NCBI GenBank assembly: GCA_024291935.2
Contig: CM044311.1
Coordinates: 20,855,001-20,919,000 of the forward strand
DNA: 64,000 nt
Source: Okapia johnstoni
Taxonomy: Eukaryota > Chordata > Mammalia > Artiodactyla > Giraffidae
Direction of reading: 5' to 3'
The position numbers and the translations under genes are program-made. Below the pieces are notes generated by a model. That model saw only the letters and a list, made by a program, of their open reading frames with translations, was not told the DNA's origin and did not search any database. Below, piece after piece: positions 1 through 11,981 of this stretch; position 1 is the first letter of the stretch, and each line of letters starts with the position of its first letter.

Positions 1-121
1 GCAAAGAAAGTAAGAAAATGAGCCTGGAGAGATTAGACAATTGAACATACATGGGATTGACCACTTGGGTTTATATGGGCACTGTGTGATTTTAAGAATG
101 AGCTAACTAAAATGGATTGGA

Positions 122-535
122 ATGAGTGAATTTAACTCACATGACCATTATATCTACTACTGTGGGCAAGAATCCCTTAGAAGAAAAGGAGTAGCCATCA
201 CAGTCTACAAAAGAATCCAAAATGCAGTACTTGTATGCAATCTCAAAAACAACAAAATGAGCTATGTTTGTTTCCAAGGCAAACCATTAAATATCTCAGC
301 AATCCAAGTCTATGCCCTGACCAGTAAGGCTAAAGAAACTGAAGTTCAATTGTTCTATGAAGATGAACAAAACCTTCTAGAACTAACACCCCAAAAAGAT
401 GTCCTTTTCATTATAGGGGACTGGAATGCAAAAGTAGGAAGTCAAGAAATACCTGGAGTAACAGGCAATTTTGGCCTTGGAGATCAGAAAGAAACAGGGC
501 AAAGTAGTTTTGCCAAGAGAATGCATTGGTCATAG
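122..535 (+). pseudogene. BovB AP-type endonuclease fragment
   Basis: 137-codon open stretch from the N-terminal half of the BovB apurinic-like endonuclease, the enzyme that nicks target DNA for target-primed reverse transcription. It shows the block IIGDWNAKVGSQ, whose Asp and Asn are metal-site and catalytic residues in this family, and a preceding IQVYALTS strand. The frame breaks after SSFAKRMHWS. The downstream EN half (SDYELL in place of the usual SDHELL, so the catalytic His is Tyr) lies in another frame from 619. Dead remnant. Confidence 0.85.
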
Positions 536-1060
536 TAAACACCATCTTCCAACAACACAAGAGAAGACTCTACACATGAACATCACCAGATGCTCAACAC
601 CAAAATCAGATTGATTATATGATTTGCAGCCAAAGATGGAGAAGCTCTATACAGTCAGCAAAAACAAGACTGAGCACGGACTGTGGCTCAGATTATGAAC
701 TCCTTATCGCCAAATACAGACTTAAATTGAAGAAAGTAGGGAAAACCACCAGACCATTCAGGTATGACCTAAATCAAAACCCTTATGATTATACAGTGGA
801 TGTGAGAAATATATTCACAGGATTAGATCTGATAGACAGAGTGCATGATGAACTATGGATGGAGATTTGTGACATTGTACAGGAGAGAGGGATCGAGACA
901 ATCCCCAAGGAAAAGAAATGCAAAAAAGAAAAATGGCTGTCTGAGGAGCCCTTACAAATAGCTGTGAAAAGAAAAGAAGCAAAAGGCAAAGGAGTAAAGG
1001 AAAGATATACCCATTTGAATGCAGAGTTCCAAAGAGTAGCAAGGAGAGATAAGAAATGCC

Positions 1061-1732
1061 ATATGACCCAGAAATCCTACTGCTGGGCATACACACTGAG
1101 GAAACCAGACTTGAAAGAGACACGTGTACTCCAATGTTCATCGCAGCACTGTTTGTAATAGCCAGGACATGGAAGCAACCTAGATGCCCATCAACAGACG
1201 AATGGATAAGGAAGCTGTGGTACATATACACAATGGAATATTACTCAGCCATTAAAAAGAATACATTCAAATCAGTTCTAATGAGGTGGATGAAACTGGC
1301 GCCTATTATACAGAGTGAAGTAAGCCAGAAAGAAAAACACCAATACAGTATACTAGCACATATATATGGTATTTAGTCAATTGGTAAAAATAACCCTGTA
1401 TGCGAGACATCAAAAGAGACACAGATAAACAGAACAGTATTATGGACTCTGTGGGAGAGGGTGAGGGTGGGATGATATGAGAGAATGGCATGGAAGCATG
1501 TAAATTATCCTATGTGAAACAAATCGCCAGTCCAGGTTCAATGCATGATACAGGGTGCTCGGGGCTGGTGCACAGGGATGACCTGGAGGGATGGGATGGG
1601 GAGGGACGTGGAACAGGGGTTCTGGAGGGGGAAAATATGTACACCCATGGTGGATTCATGTCAATGTATGGCAAAACAAATACAATATTGTAAAGTTAAA
1701 AAATAGAAAATAAACTAATTAAAAAAAAAAAA
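1061..1732 (+). mobile_element. L1 LINE 3' end, 5'-truncated, nested in BovB
   Basis: About 670 bp of ruminant L1 3' end: the end of ORF2 (the region encoding the conserved stretch around WIRKLWYIYTMEYYSAIKKN, read at 1201-1260), the 3' UTR and an A-rich tail at 1720-1732. The host BovB resumes directly after the tail. The duplicated target is AAGAAATGCC at 1051-1060 on the left, and the A-tail followed by GCC at about 1727-1735 on the right. The L1 therefore landed after the BovB. Confidence 0.9.
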
Positions 1733-2440
1733 GCCTTCCTCAATGATTAGTGGAAAGCAATAGAGGAAAGCAATAGAATGGGACAGACTAGATATCTCTT
1801 CAAGAAAATTAGAGATACCAAGGGAACGTTTCATGCAAAGATGGGCTCAATAAAGAACAGAAATGGTATGGACCTAACAGAAGCAGAAGATATTAAGAAG
1901 AGGTGACAAGGATACACAGAAGAACTATACAAAAAAGATCTTCACAACCCAGATAACCACAATGGTGCGATCACTTACCTAGAGACACACATCCTCGGAT
2001 GTGAAGTCAAGTGGACCTTAGGAAGCAACACTACGAACAAAGCTAGTGGAGGTGACCGAATTCCAGTTGTGCTATTTCAAATCATAAAAGATGAGGCTGC
2101 AGTGACCACAGGACTGGAAAAGGTCAGTTTTCATTCCAATCCCAAAGAAAGGCAATGTCAAAGAATGCTCAAACTACTGCACAATTGCACTCGTCTCACA
2201 CGGTAGTAGAGTAGTGCTCAAAAGTATCCAAGCCAGGCTTCAAAAGTATGTGAACCGTGAAATTCTAGATGTTCAAGCTGGTTTTAGAAAAGGCAGAGGA
2301 ACCAGAGATCAAGTTGCCAACATCCGTTGGATCACCAAAAAAAGCAAGAGTTCCAGAAAAACATCTATTTCTGCTTTATTGACTATGCCTAAGCCTTTGA
2401 CTATGTAGATCACAACAAACTGTGGAAAATTCTGAAAGAG

Positions 2441-3379
2441 ATGGGAATACCAGACCACCTGACCTGCCTCTTGAGAAACCTGTATGCAGGTCAGGAAGCA
2501 ACAATTAGAACTGGACATGAAACAACAGACTGGTTCCAAATAGGAAAAGGAGTACGTCAAGACTGTATATTGTCACCCTGCTTCTTTAACTTATATGCAG
2601 AGTACATCATGAGAAATGCTGGGCTGGAGGAAGCACAAGCTGGAATCAAGATTTCTGGGAGAAATAGCAATAACCTCAGATATGCAGGTGACACCACCCT
2701 TATGGCAGAAAGTGAAGAAGAACTAAAGAGCCTCTTGCAAGTGAAAGAGGAAATTGAAAAAGTTGGCTTAAAGCTCAACATTCAGAAAACCAAGATCATG
2801 GCATCTGGTTCCATCACTTCATGGCAGATAGATGGGGAAACAGTGGAAACAGTGGCTGACTTTTTTTGGTGGGAGGGCTCCAAAATCACTGCAGATGGTG
2901 ACTGCAGCCATGAAATTAAAAGACATCATGAAATTACTCCTTGGAAGAAAAGCTCTGACCAATCTAGACAGCATATAAAAAGCAGAGACATTATTTTGCC
3001 AACAAAGGTCCATCTAGTCAAGGCTATGGTTTTTCCAGTGGTCATGTATGGATGTGAGAGTTGTAGTATAAAGAAAGCTGAGCACAGAAAAATTGATGTT
3101 TTTGAACTATGGTGTCGGAGAAGACTCTTGAGAGTCCCTTGGACTGCTAGGAGATCCAATCAGTCCATCCTAAAGGAGGTCAGTCCTGAATATTCATGGG
3201 AAAGACTGATGTTGAAGATGAAACTTCAATACTTTGGCCACCTGATGCGAAGAGCTGACTCAATTGAAAAGACCCTGATGCTGGCAAAGATTGAAGGTGG
3301 GAGGAGCAGGGGACTACATAGGATAAGGTGGTTGGATGGCATCACCGACTCAATGGACATGACTTTGAGTAAACTCTAG
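2441..3379 (+). pseudogene. BovB reverse transcriptase, palm to C-terminus, catalytic residue changed
   Basis: 312-codon open stretch covering the second half of BovB RT. The motif B region reads VRQDCILSP (residues 39-47), where the usual Gly after Gln is Asp. The catalytic box reads YAGD (residues 81-84) in place of YADD, so the first catalytic Asp is Gly. Conserved C-terminal blocks follow ([42 protein letters not shown]). As seen, this domain should be inactive. Upstream RT pieces are in other frames. Confidence 0.85.
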
Positions 3380-3466
3380 AAGTTGGTGATGGACAGAGAG
3401 GTCTGGCATGCTGCAGTCCGTGGGGTCGCAACGAGTCAGATACGACTGAGTGACTGAACTGAACTG

Positions 3467-4778
3467 TGTGTTCTTAGTAAGAATTGCTGATTATATTCTA
3501 GGCAACTTTTTTGCATGATATTAGACATGGCAGTCACAAGTACTATCTGTTTTGTTTGTTTTAATATGGTTAATCCTTTATAGCGCAGCATGATTTATGT
3601 CGTAGTTTTTCAAAACTATAGATCATTTCCCTTGAACTTGATCTGTATACTGCCTAGCCCATTATCATGTGCAGAGTGCTTTTAAAGCTATTTTCAAACC
3701 CTTGCACTCCTTCAGCCACTCCAGTACTCCTGTATTGCATTCTAACACGTAATACTTGTGTTTGCAGGGGGAATCTGAAGCATGAAAAGTATCAAAATCA
3801 TCAGTGTACTAATATAAGCGTATGTTCATCTATTTTATATGAAATTTAACTCCTGAAGCAAAGGTGCAGTTTAGCTTAGAGGTTTTTCCATTTCATTACG
3901 GAAACACATCAAAAATCTACTCTTTTGGAATATTACTTGCTATCATTTTATGGACTAAATGGAATGAGTTGATCTTAACATCCACATTTTAAGTGTTCAC
4001 ATTACAAGCTAGCAATGAGATCAAAGTAATTGACTCCCTAGAGATGAGTGCCTTGCAATAAGTTGTGTCTGTTGTCATACTCCCTCAAAACTTGGATAGA
4101 GTCTTATTAACAGAACAAAGTTCAAAACACATTTTTCTGTAATACAGCTGTCGGATATAATCTTAATTTGTAGGGGCTAGTTTGACTTCAACTTAAGATA
4201 AAAAAGTCTTGTGGTTATTGTTTGTTTCTTTTTTTCTTTTTTGTTATTGGTTTTAAATTTGTAAACCTTATACTGTTTTGATCATTTGGTTTGTTGTTTG
4301 GACCATGGGTATCTCAGTAAAATAAAATATATTCTTGACTAGATTTTTCTTTTGTGTGTGTTATTATCTGACAAGTTGCTGTGATTGGCCAATATAATGT
4401 AAGATTTATGGGAACACTGTTAATATTGAGTAAGCTTCACTCTCAGTTCATTTTAGCTATCAATATTCTAAAAATAGTCCTCATAGGTACATGGATATTC
4501 TCATTCTTATTAACATTTTATGTACTTAGTTAACAATCGACAATTTTTTTCCTTCTTATTAGTGGGACTCCTTCTGCTGAAAATGTTCATGATTTTAAAA
4601 AAAATGCTCATGAGGATTAAGTTTGAGAAACTCTGGGCTAAGTTCCAGCTTTCATGTCTATTAATTATTTTTATACAGTGTTAAATATTGTATTATTTAA
4701 TTAACAAATATTTAGCAGAAATAACAATCCTACTCCTCTGTAATAAAAATTAGTCATATTACTTGTTCATTTCATTTT
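3467..4778. other. AT-rich non-coding DNA, no assigned element
   Basis: About 1.3 kb between two BovB insertions. I see no repeat I can name, no credible exon and no RNA gene. The 60-codon ORF at 3667-3849 has no recognisable motif. Confidence 0.6.
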
Positions 4779-5680
4779 AGTTCAGTCGCCCAGTACTGTC
4801 CGACTCTTTGCGACCCATGAACTCCAGCATGCCAGGCCTCCCTGTCCATCACCAACTCCTGGAGTCCATCCAAACCCTTGTCCATCGAGTTGATGATGCC
4901 ATCCAGTCATCTCATCCTCTGTTATGCCCTTCTCCTCCTGCCCTCAATCTTTCCCAGAATCAGGGTCTTTTCAAATGAGTCAGCGCTTCACATCAGGTGG
5001 CCAAAGTATTGGAGTTTCAGCTTCAACATCAGTCCTTCCAATGAACACCCAGGACTGATCTCCTTTAGGATGGACTGGTTGGATCTCCTAGCAGTCCAAG
5101 GGACTCTCAAGAGTCTTCTCCAACACCACAGTTCAAAAACATCAGTTCTTCTGTGCTCAGCTTTCTTTATACTACAACTCTCACATCCATAGATGACCAC
5201 TGGAAAAACCATAGCCTTGACTAGATGGACCTTTGTTGGCAAAGTAATGTCTCTGCTTTTTAATATGCTGTCTAGATTGGTCAGAGCTTCTCTTCCAAGG
5301 AGTAATTTCATGGTGTCTTTTAAGTTCACAGCTGCAATCACCATCTGCAGTGATTTTGGAGCCCCCACCCCCTCACCAAAAAAAGTCAGCCACTGTTTCC
5401 ACTGTTTCCCCATCTATCTGCCATGAAGTGATGGAACCGGATGCCATGATCTTAGTTTTCTGAATGATGAGCTTTAAGCCAACTTTTTCACTCTCCTCTT
5501 TCACTTTCATCAAGAGGCTCTTTCGTTCTTCTTCACTTTCTGCCATAAGGGTGGTGTCACCTGCATATCTGAGGTTATTGCTATTTCTCCCAGCAATCTT
5601 GATTCCAGCTTGTGCTTCCTCCAGCCCAGCATTTCTCATGATGTACTCTGCATATGAATTAAATAAACAGGGTTACAATA
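4779..5680 (-). mobile_element. BovB LINE, 5'-truncated, minus strand
   Basis: The 3'-terminal ~900 bp of BovB, read on the minus strand from its AGTTCAGT-type tail at 4779 to a truncation inside the RT palm at about 5680. Two open stretches remain (4988-5413 and 5373-5639, minus). The RT box at 5556-5567 reads YAGD, with the same NSNN context just upstream as the 2441-3379 copy, which suggests a shared subfamily. I could not define a convincing TSD. Confidence 0.93.
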
Positions 5681-8600
5681 ACTTATAAGTAACTCCAAGA
5701 CTTTGGAGGTGGGAGGGCAGAATGGGGGTGGGGGTTGGAAGCAGCTGTGTCAGTTATTATTTACAAGTCTTCTCTCTCTTTTCTATCCACTCATGAAGCT
5801 GCAAATGCTTTTTTGTACCATGTATGTGAAGTCAGTGTTTAGGAAGATGAACTGGTAATACCAATAGGAATGGTTGAGCTTGTGATACTAGTAGTATAAG
5901 TAGATAATAAAAATTCAGAGAGTACATAAAGTACTCTAATCCTGGCATTTATGTGACACATAAATAGTCTATTTTCTTTTAAATTACAGCAAAGTTGTCA
6001 CTCAGGTTTCATTAAGATTGATACTAACAAGAATAAGTTGCAAAATCTCCCATTATATTATACATCTTTCTTTAAGTAAATCACATTCTTTAAGATTTGG
6101 ATTTTAGGATTCAATTTAGGGTACCATTGTAATGAAAGAAATAGAAGTATGTTAAAGCCCTGTGCCTATTTAAGCAGAAGTTCCCTTTAAACAAAATCAA
6201 TTTTCTTTAACTTCTTATAACCACTCATAAACAGAATTGCACGTGATAATTGTACATTTGTGGAAGAAAAGCACAGCAGCATTATATCTCATGGCTTAGT
6301 GGAGAAGACAAACAAACCATAAACTGAAATCAGATCTGACACTTGTCAAAATTTAAGGGAGAAAGATACCTGTAACTGAGTCTCAATACCTAAATACATT
6401 TAAAAGAAAACAAAAAGTGATATTTTTGTGACTTTCATATCCATTTCTATGAATCTATAAGTTAATAGTCCCTTAATTTTTGTTTGTCTTTGCTAAAAAT
6501 TATTCTAACCATATATGGCTGTAAAATGGTTTTAGAATTATAAATATGTGAATGAAAACAAATTGGTAATTTTTTTAAATTGTCAAAGAGGTTGACTCAT
6601 TAATTATGTTAATTCTCTGTAATACGTATTTCTTGCATGTTTATCCTTTCATCATTTCAATTCCTTGTATATTTATTTTTTTGTATACTTGAAATTTTAA
6701 TTTGATTTGGAAGCTGATTATATTTATTCCCTTTATTATTTTTATTGTCATATACATATTTAAGATAAAAATGAAGGAGAAAAAAATAATTGGGTGTGAC
6801 ACTGAGGGTTATGTCCACCCTTATTCAATTATATTCTCTTTCTCTCATTACTCTGAAAGAGAATAACTACAATCATGTGCTGAGGTTATATCATTCCAAT
6901 GCATATCTTTGCTATTTCCTACATATACATTATTGGCAAATACTATAGAATGCTATTCTGTACATTTTAAACTATAGATTCATACGATAATATCATCTGC
7001 AACTGACTTTCTCATTTATTTTGTTTTATGGTACTCCAGTCCTAATCTGTTCTTCTCAGTTAACGTGTGTTTATCTTGTTTTCTACCTTCAATAGTGTGC
7101 AAAACGCTTAAATTATTTTTAGGGGAATTACTTTGGATAAATATGTAAATGACTTTCAAGGTACATATCTAGGATTACCCTTCCTGTGTTACAAAGTGAG
7201 CTATACATTCAAAATTATATGTGTTCTGTTTTATTTAGAATTCCAAGTGTGTTTTCATTGTACTATTGGTTGGGGTAACTAACAGGCCAGATACCAAAGT
7301 CTGTTCTCTCTTTTTTTTTTAATGAAGTTTCTCTCTAAACACAGGTTTGCTTATTCCAGTAGTTTCCTAAGAAAACTAAGTAATAATCTCAATTTTGATT
7401 TATTTAAATCATCGCTAATTATTTTATAAAAGTAGTATGTATTTTCATTGTTTAATTTTATGTCATTGTTGTAACTCTGTCCCTGTTTCTAAAAAGATAG
7501 ATATTACTATACAAAGCTAAAATATTTCTTAAAAAAATATTTTATCCCTTCTAGTAGATATTTCAGAGAGTTATTTTCCCTAGTTTTCTAGAAGAATTTC
7601 ATTGATCTGGTGTAATTTTCCACATTCCCTATTTAAAACAAATTTTAAATTATAAAAACAGTGTTATATTTGTATACCCTGTAATGCTCTGCTGCTTTTC
7701 TCCTTAATTGTTGGTGAGTTGTCCTTATCCCACACTATTTTTTCCTTTAACTTGTTATGTTAATCATATAAGATTGCAATAGTTTTAACAGCAAGCTAAC
7801 CTGCACAGGAATACTTTGAAACAGTGACATATTTAAAAATCTAAAACTCTCCATATAGTATTATTCCAGAGAACTGTATAAGTCACTCTTTCAAAATTTT
7901 AATTACAGAACTACTTAATAAATACACACTTTCATCACAGAGAATAACTATTTTTCCAATGGGTAATCCCTGAGTTTTTCTCTAAGGAGGGTGACAAATG
8001 GGAAAAGGATGCACTATGTTCCCCCAATGTACTTCTGTTTAATAAAAGGATGCATATGTCAACAACATTTCTCAAATGTATAATGTTAGTGGTATTTTAG
8101 TTAATGATACACTTTTAACCACTCTGCCAACACATGTTTTGACAGTGTTAATTTTCTTGATGTTGAGAATCTCACCATCTTCTGTATCACTATAAGTACT
8201 TGATTATAAAATTGGGGAAGAATATTTGAGTCTATGGATTAAATGTCATTTTAGAATTAGCTGCCACCATAAAAATACACTTACCATCATGAGATAATGT
8301 ATAAGAGTATGCACTAGACTCCCCCCAAAAAATCTATAAATAAATGAAAGTCACTATTTCCAGAGAGAGAGGGATACATTTAAATTTGAAGTTTCGTTTA
8401 GATGTGAAAAAAAATCAAAAAGAGCATTATTTACTATTCAGTTTTATAAGGATTATGTCATTAGTTTCTACAGTCACTGACCAATAATGCACCTGGAGAA
8501 GACTTCAGATTGAAAAACTGGATGAAGCATTCTGTGCTTTAGGTAAAAAGATCTCTTACATAATTAGATGTATATCTCAGGGAGAATTATTATGAGCTCC

Positions 8601-8689
8601 GATTCTTGCATCTTCCCCTACATAGAAAATGATTAAATTCATTTTAACCTGAGATATATATTCTTTGTGAAGAGCAGTAATCTTTTATC
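5681..8689. other. 3 kb AT-rich stretch without ruminant-specific insertions
   Basis: I see no BovB, Bov-tA, CHR or L1 piece, no open frame of interest and no microsatellite. Only short homopolymers occur, such as T-runs near 7310. This is the longest element-poor block in the window. Confidence 0.55.
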
Positions 8690-8877
8690 AAGAATATATG
8701 CCTCACTGTGTGTATTCACTAGGTAAAAATCACGTATAAACTGGCTTCCCCTCTGTCTCTTTATAGCAGCTTCCGCAGAGCTAACTGAGCAGTTGTTTCC
8801 CAGGCTATAGTCCTCAGCAAGATCCTGAATAAAACTTCAACTCACAGCTCTTATGTTGTGCATTTTTCAAGTTGACA
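8690..8877 (+). mobile_element. Retroviral-type LTR fragment, 3' portion
   Basis: A TATA-like GTATAAA at about 8734-8740 is followed about 90 bp later by AATAAA at 8828-8833, and then by a T-rich stretch ending GTTGACA near 8877. This layout, and the wording of the R/U5-like part, resemble the ends of class I endogenous retrovirus LTRs seen in artiodactyls. No internal retroviral genes are adjacent and I could not place the 5' end. It is probably a degraded solo LTR. Confidence 0.5.
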
Positions 8878-10978
8878 TAGATGTCTGTGGGATGCAAAAA
8901 ATATTATTACAACAAAATATAGGTAGGAGTTGAATGGAGTTTTGACTGAAAAACTACACAGAAAAAATATCATTAGCTGGGAATATGCACAGAAATAATA
9001 CCACATCAGGTGAGATACTGCATTTGAAATAGTGCTATCAAGAAATTTTCTGCTTAGTAATTTCTGAGATTTTGCAGTGACTATTATATGGTACTCGCCA
9101 ACATAATTAATTATCCAAACTCTCTGGTTACAATTCAGCCATAGAAGAATTTGCATTTTATGAAGAAAAATAATTGTATCCTATGTGTATACTTACTTTC
9201 CTCTCTTTCCTTCTGCATCCCTCATGTCCTTATTTATCCCTGACTAGGTTTGAATTCTGGAAGGGCTCAATTTATACAAATAAACTTTAGATAATCATGT
9301 GCATAATTTAAATTTGATTTTATATTCTATGAATAAAGTTATTTTTAGCTGAAGAATCATTATACATAATGGTCTACTGGGGAGATTTTTCCAGAAGAAT
9401 CTGAAAAGTTTTCAGGTGAAAAATATTTTATTTTTGGCTTTCCTTCCAATATAGAATTAGAAATATTCAACTCTCAGGGTATAAAACATCCTAAACTGTT
9501 CTCTGAGATTATTTTATCTATCACAATTTCCTAGCTAGAGGAAATAATATAATGTTTTTTTTTTTCTTCCTGAGTGTGAAAGATAATAAATTATATGCTG
9601 AATTTTGTAAAAGGATATTGTCACCTCCTACACTTAACTATATCAATAAAATACAAATTCCATAATTTACATAAATAAATAAACTTTTGTGTGCTTAAAT
9701 GAAATAAGTTAATTTACATAGGAGAAATATTGGATTTAAACTATAATTAGCTTCAAAAGGAATATTTATAAGTATTAGAGCTTCTTAACATATTCTGTAA
9801 ATCTCCACCTCAGTGACATGGGAAATAGAAATGCTTACCAGCTTCTTCAGGAATTTTTTGAACCATATTTTAAAATACAATTTTGCTATGCTAACTTCAT
9901 TGCTTACAGTTATTTTAAAATAAAATTCAAGCAAATTTTACTGGGAGATGTAAGTTTGTATTCTAATAGCAAGGGAGAAATAAAGCATGAGTGTAAAGAT
10001 CATCTAGGAAAGTGGTCCTGGGATCACAGTAGGAAGCTGGCTAAGAAATGGGGAGGTTTCCATTTTCAAGTGGATGTGACTTCTAACAAAATAATAACAA
10101 AAAATAACATTCTCTAAAGGAATAGAATGATTCTATTTATTTAGGATATCATTGTTTCTCTAGTTTTAAGATGTTTTCAAATTATAATCTCAGTGGGAGT
10201 TTTGCACTGAGATGCTCCAAAACATGATGTCTGAAAATGAGGCAGCATTCTGCTGAGTAAAAATAAAGTCTAAGATCTTATATTCTTTTTCTGTAAATTT
10301 CAATTCTTGTTGCCTTAATACAATAAGGACTATTGTTGTTGTTGTTGTTTTTGTTCACACAGAGCCCAAAGTTGGTCTGGGGGATCCTCCAGGCAACTGT
10401 CATCTACTACAGGGAAATTTAGAAATCCGACATAGGAAGGTTGCATCACACTGTAGGTACATTAGCAAGTGAAGGCTTTCCTGGACAAATATACAAAACA
10501 TACACACACACATACACGCACACTAGAGAGTCTCACATCAGCAATTTGGTTCTTCAGAATGAAAGTGATGAGTGTTACTTGTACTGGGAGCTGTTTGTCT
10601 AAAACCAGCTAAGTAATCCTTACATGCACAGAGAAGTCAGCATGTAAGACTCTGGTGTTAGAAGGAAGAGGAAATTTGGATCTGGATGAGCTTTAGAGAG
10701 TGTCTGATACACTGAACGTACAGTATGATCAGGCATATGGTTAAAAATAAAGGCATAATATCCAACTGAGGTTATGATGCTCATCTAAGACTATAAGTTT
10801 AAGATTCTAAAACACCATGGCCTTTAGATTTTGCATCATGATAAAACAATAAGAAATTCAAGCAGAAAAATACTGAAGAATTAATGTTATTCCCTTTCAT
10901 AAATAAGCATTATTTATGAAAATAATGTGTCAGACTGATTATAGAAATTCACCACATTCATACACTAATAAACTTATC
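8878..10978. other. AT-rich non-coding DNA with two short tandem repeats
   Basis: No nameable element. It holds a short (GTT)n at about 10334-10352 and a short CA tract at about 10499-10522. The 99-codon ORF at 9818-10117 shows no motif or homology that I recognise. Confidence 0.55.
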
Positions 10979-11260
10979 TTTGTTGTTGTTGTTGTTCAGC
11001 CCCACAGTCATGTCTGACCCTTTGCTACCCCATGGACTGGAGCATGCCAGGCTTCCCTGTCCTTCACTATATTCCAGAGCATGCTCAAACTCACGTCCAT
11101 TGAGTGGGTGATGCCATCCAACCATCTCGTCCTCTGTCGTTCCCTTCTCCTCCTGCCTTCAATCTTTCTCAGCATCAGGATCTTTTCAAGTGAGTCAGTT
11201 CTTTGTATCAGGTGACCAGAATATTGAAGCTTCAGCTTCAGCATCAGTCCTTTCAAGTGA
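10979..11260 (-). mobile_element. BovB 3' end, older subfamily, minus strand
   Basis: The tail begins with a TGT/TGTTGTTG tract (10979-10996) instead of the CAGTTCAGTT tail of younger copies. About 265 bp of RT C-terminal region follow, including the antisense of [13 protein letters not shown] and [13 protein letters not shown]. It is 5'-truncated at about 11260. Confidence 0.88.
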
Positions 11261-11861
11261 GAACTACAAATGATACTACTACTAATAAAACACTAATACT
11301 AATTACAAAGGTGTTAATAAGATATAGCTGTTCATAATAATGTAACAGAATATCAATGTTATTTATATACTCAGCATATTACTCTTTGTAAAATATTTTA
11401 ACATACTTTTTATTGTAATACTTATGATATGTAAAGATATAAGCTATTTGTTATCTCTGTCTCCCTGTTAGCATGACATTGGTGATAGTGTATTTCTCTA
11501 AGTTCTCATGGAATCCATGCACTTCTCATGGATTCTAATTTTTTTCATAAATTTCTTTTCCTTTGATACCCTCACTACACTGAATGTGTCCCTTTTCAGA
11601 ATTTAAGCATACGTTTAACTTTTCTTATGCAATCTTTAAATTTGTGATTACTTAGGATATTTGCCCTATTTTTGACAGTGAAACTTCTGGAAGAGAACAA
11701 CTACATTCCACCCCTCAATCCCTCATCTCACTTTCCCTTCTCAACCCTGATAATCTGATATTGCTCCACTGCCTCTCTTATCCTGCTATTAGCCACTTGA
11801 CCTGGAATGCTGTTAGACACTCCTTGCTTAGTCTAAAGAGGATATGCTGTTCCTGGTTGCT

Positions 11862-11959
11862 GTGTATAGAGTTGTGGTCCTCTAGAGCTCATTTGTTGAA
11901 GACCTAATCCCTACTGTCTCAGAATGTAACCTTATTTGTAATAGGGTCATTATTTATGT
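11862..11959 (+). mobile_element. Ancient LTR-type repeat (MaLR/MLT-like), left part
   Basis: A diverged mammalian LTR-like sequence. Its wording (TCATTTGTTGAAGACCTAATCC, then an ACCTTATTTG..ATAGGGTCATT block) matches the widespread MaLR-type consensus as I remember it. It continues at 12638 after a BovB insertion. The assignment to MLT1 rather than a related LTR is uncertain. Confidence 0.5.
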
Positions 11960-11977
11960 CCCTATTACAAATAAGGT
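11929..11977. repeat. 18 bp perfect inverted repeat at a BovB 5' junction
   Basis: Arms 11929-11946 and 11960-11977 are perfect reverse complements, separated by a 13 nt loop. The left arm belongs to the ancient LTR; the right arm is extra sequence immediately before the BovB body. Confidence 0.9.
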
Positions 11978-11981
11978 AATT

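Larger units (their letters stand above)
91..3466 (+). mobile_element. BovB (RTE) LINE, long degenerate copy interrupted by an L1
   Basis: Plus-strand BovB from the start of the endonuclease region through the RT and the short 3' tail that ends in a GAACT-rich repeat. Recognisable protein pieces in order are the EN motif GDWNAKVGSQ (ORF 122-535), the EN C-terminus and linker (619-1060), the RT fingers (about 2214-2408) and the RT palm through C-terminal region (2441-3379). The copy is split by an L1 3' end at 1061-1730. It has also lost about 58 bp near 2097, where the RT segment between the motifs KDD and the WPQDW-like stretch is missing, and it carries many stops and frameshifts. It is not coding-competent. 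Family identity is secure; the exact 5' boundary is approximate. Confidence 0.95.

Noticed and set aside
1..90. Possible 5' continuation of the first BovB
   Set aside because: The bases before about 91 do not follow the BovB upstream order seen at 40.9-41.5 kb, so the element was started at 91.
5193..5426. Plus-strand ORFs over minus-strand BovB copies (also 12334-12618, 32297-32524, 57590-57805, 62031-62435, 62783-63148)
   Set aside because: Frames antisense to the RT that recur in each BovB copy because the parent sequence is shared. They are shadows.
9818..10117. 99-codon ORF starting MGNRNAYQLLQEFF
   Set aside because: No domain, signal peptide, splice context or relatives recognised. 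A frame of this length is expected by chance in 64 kb.
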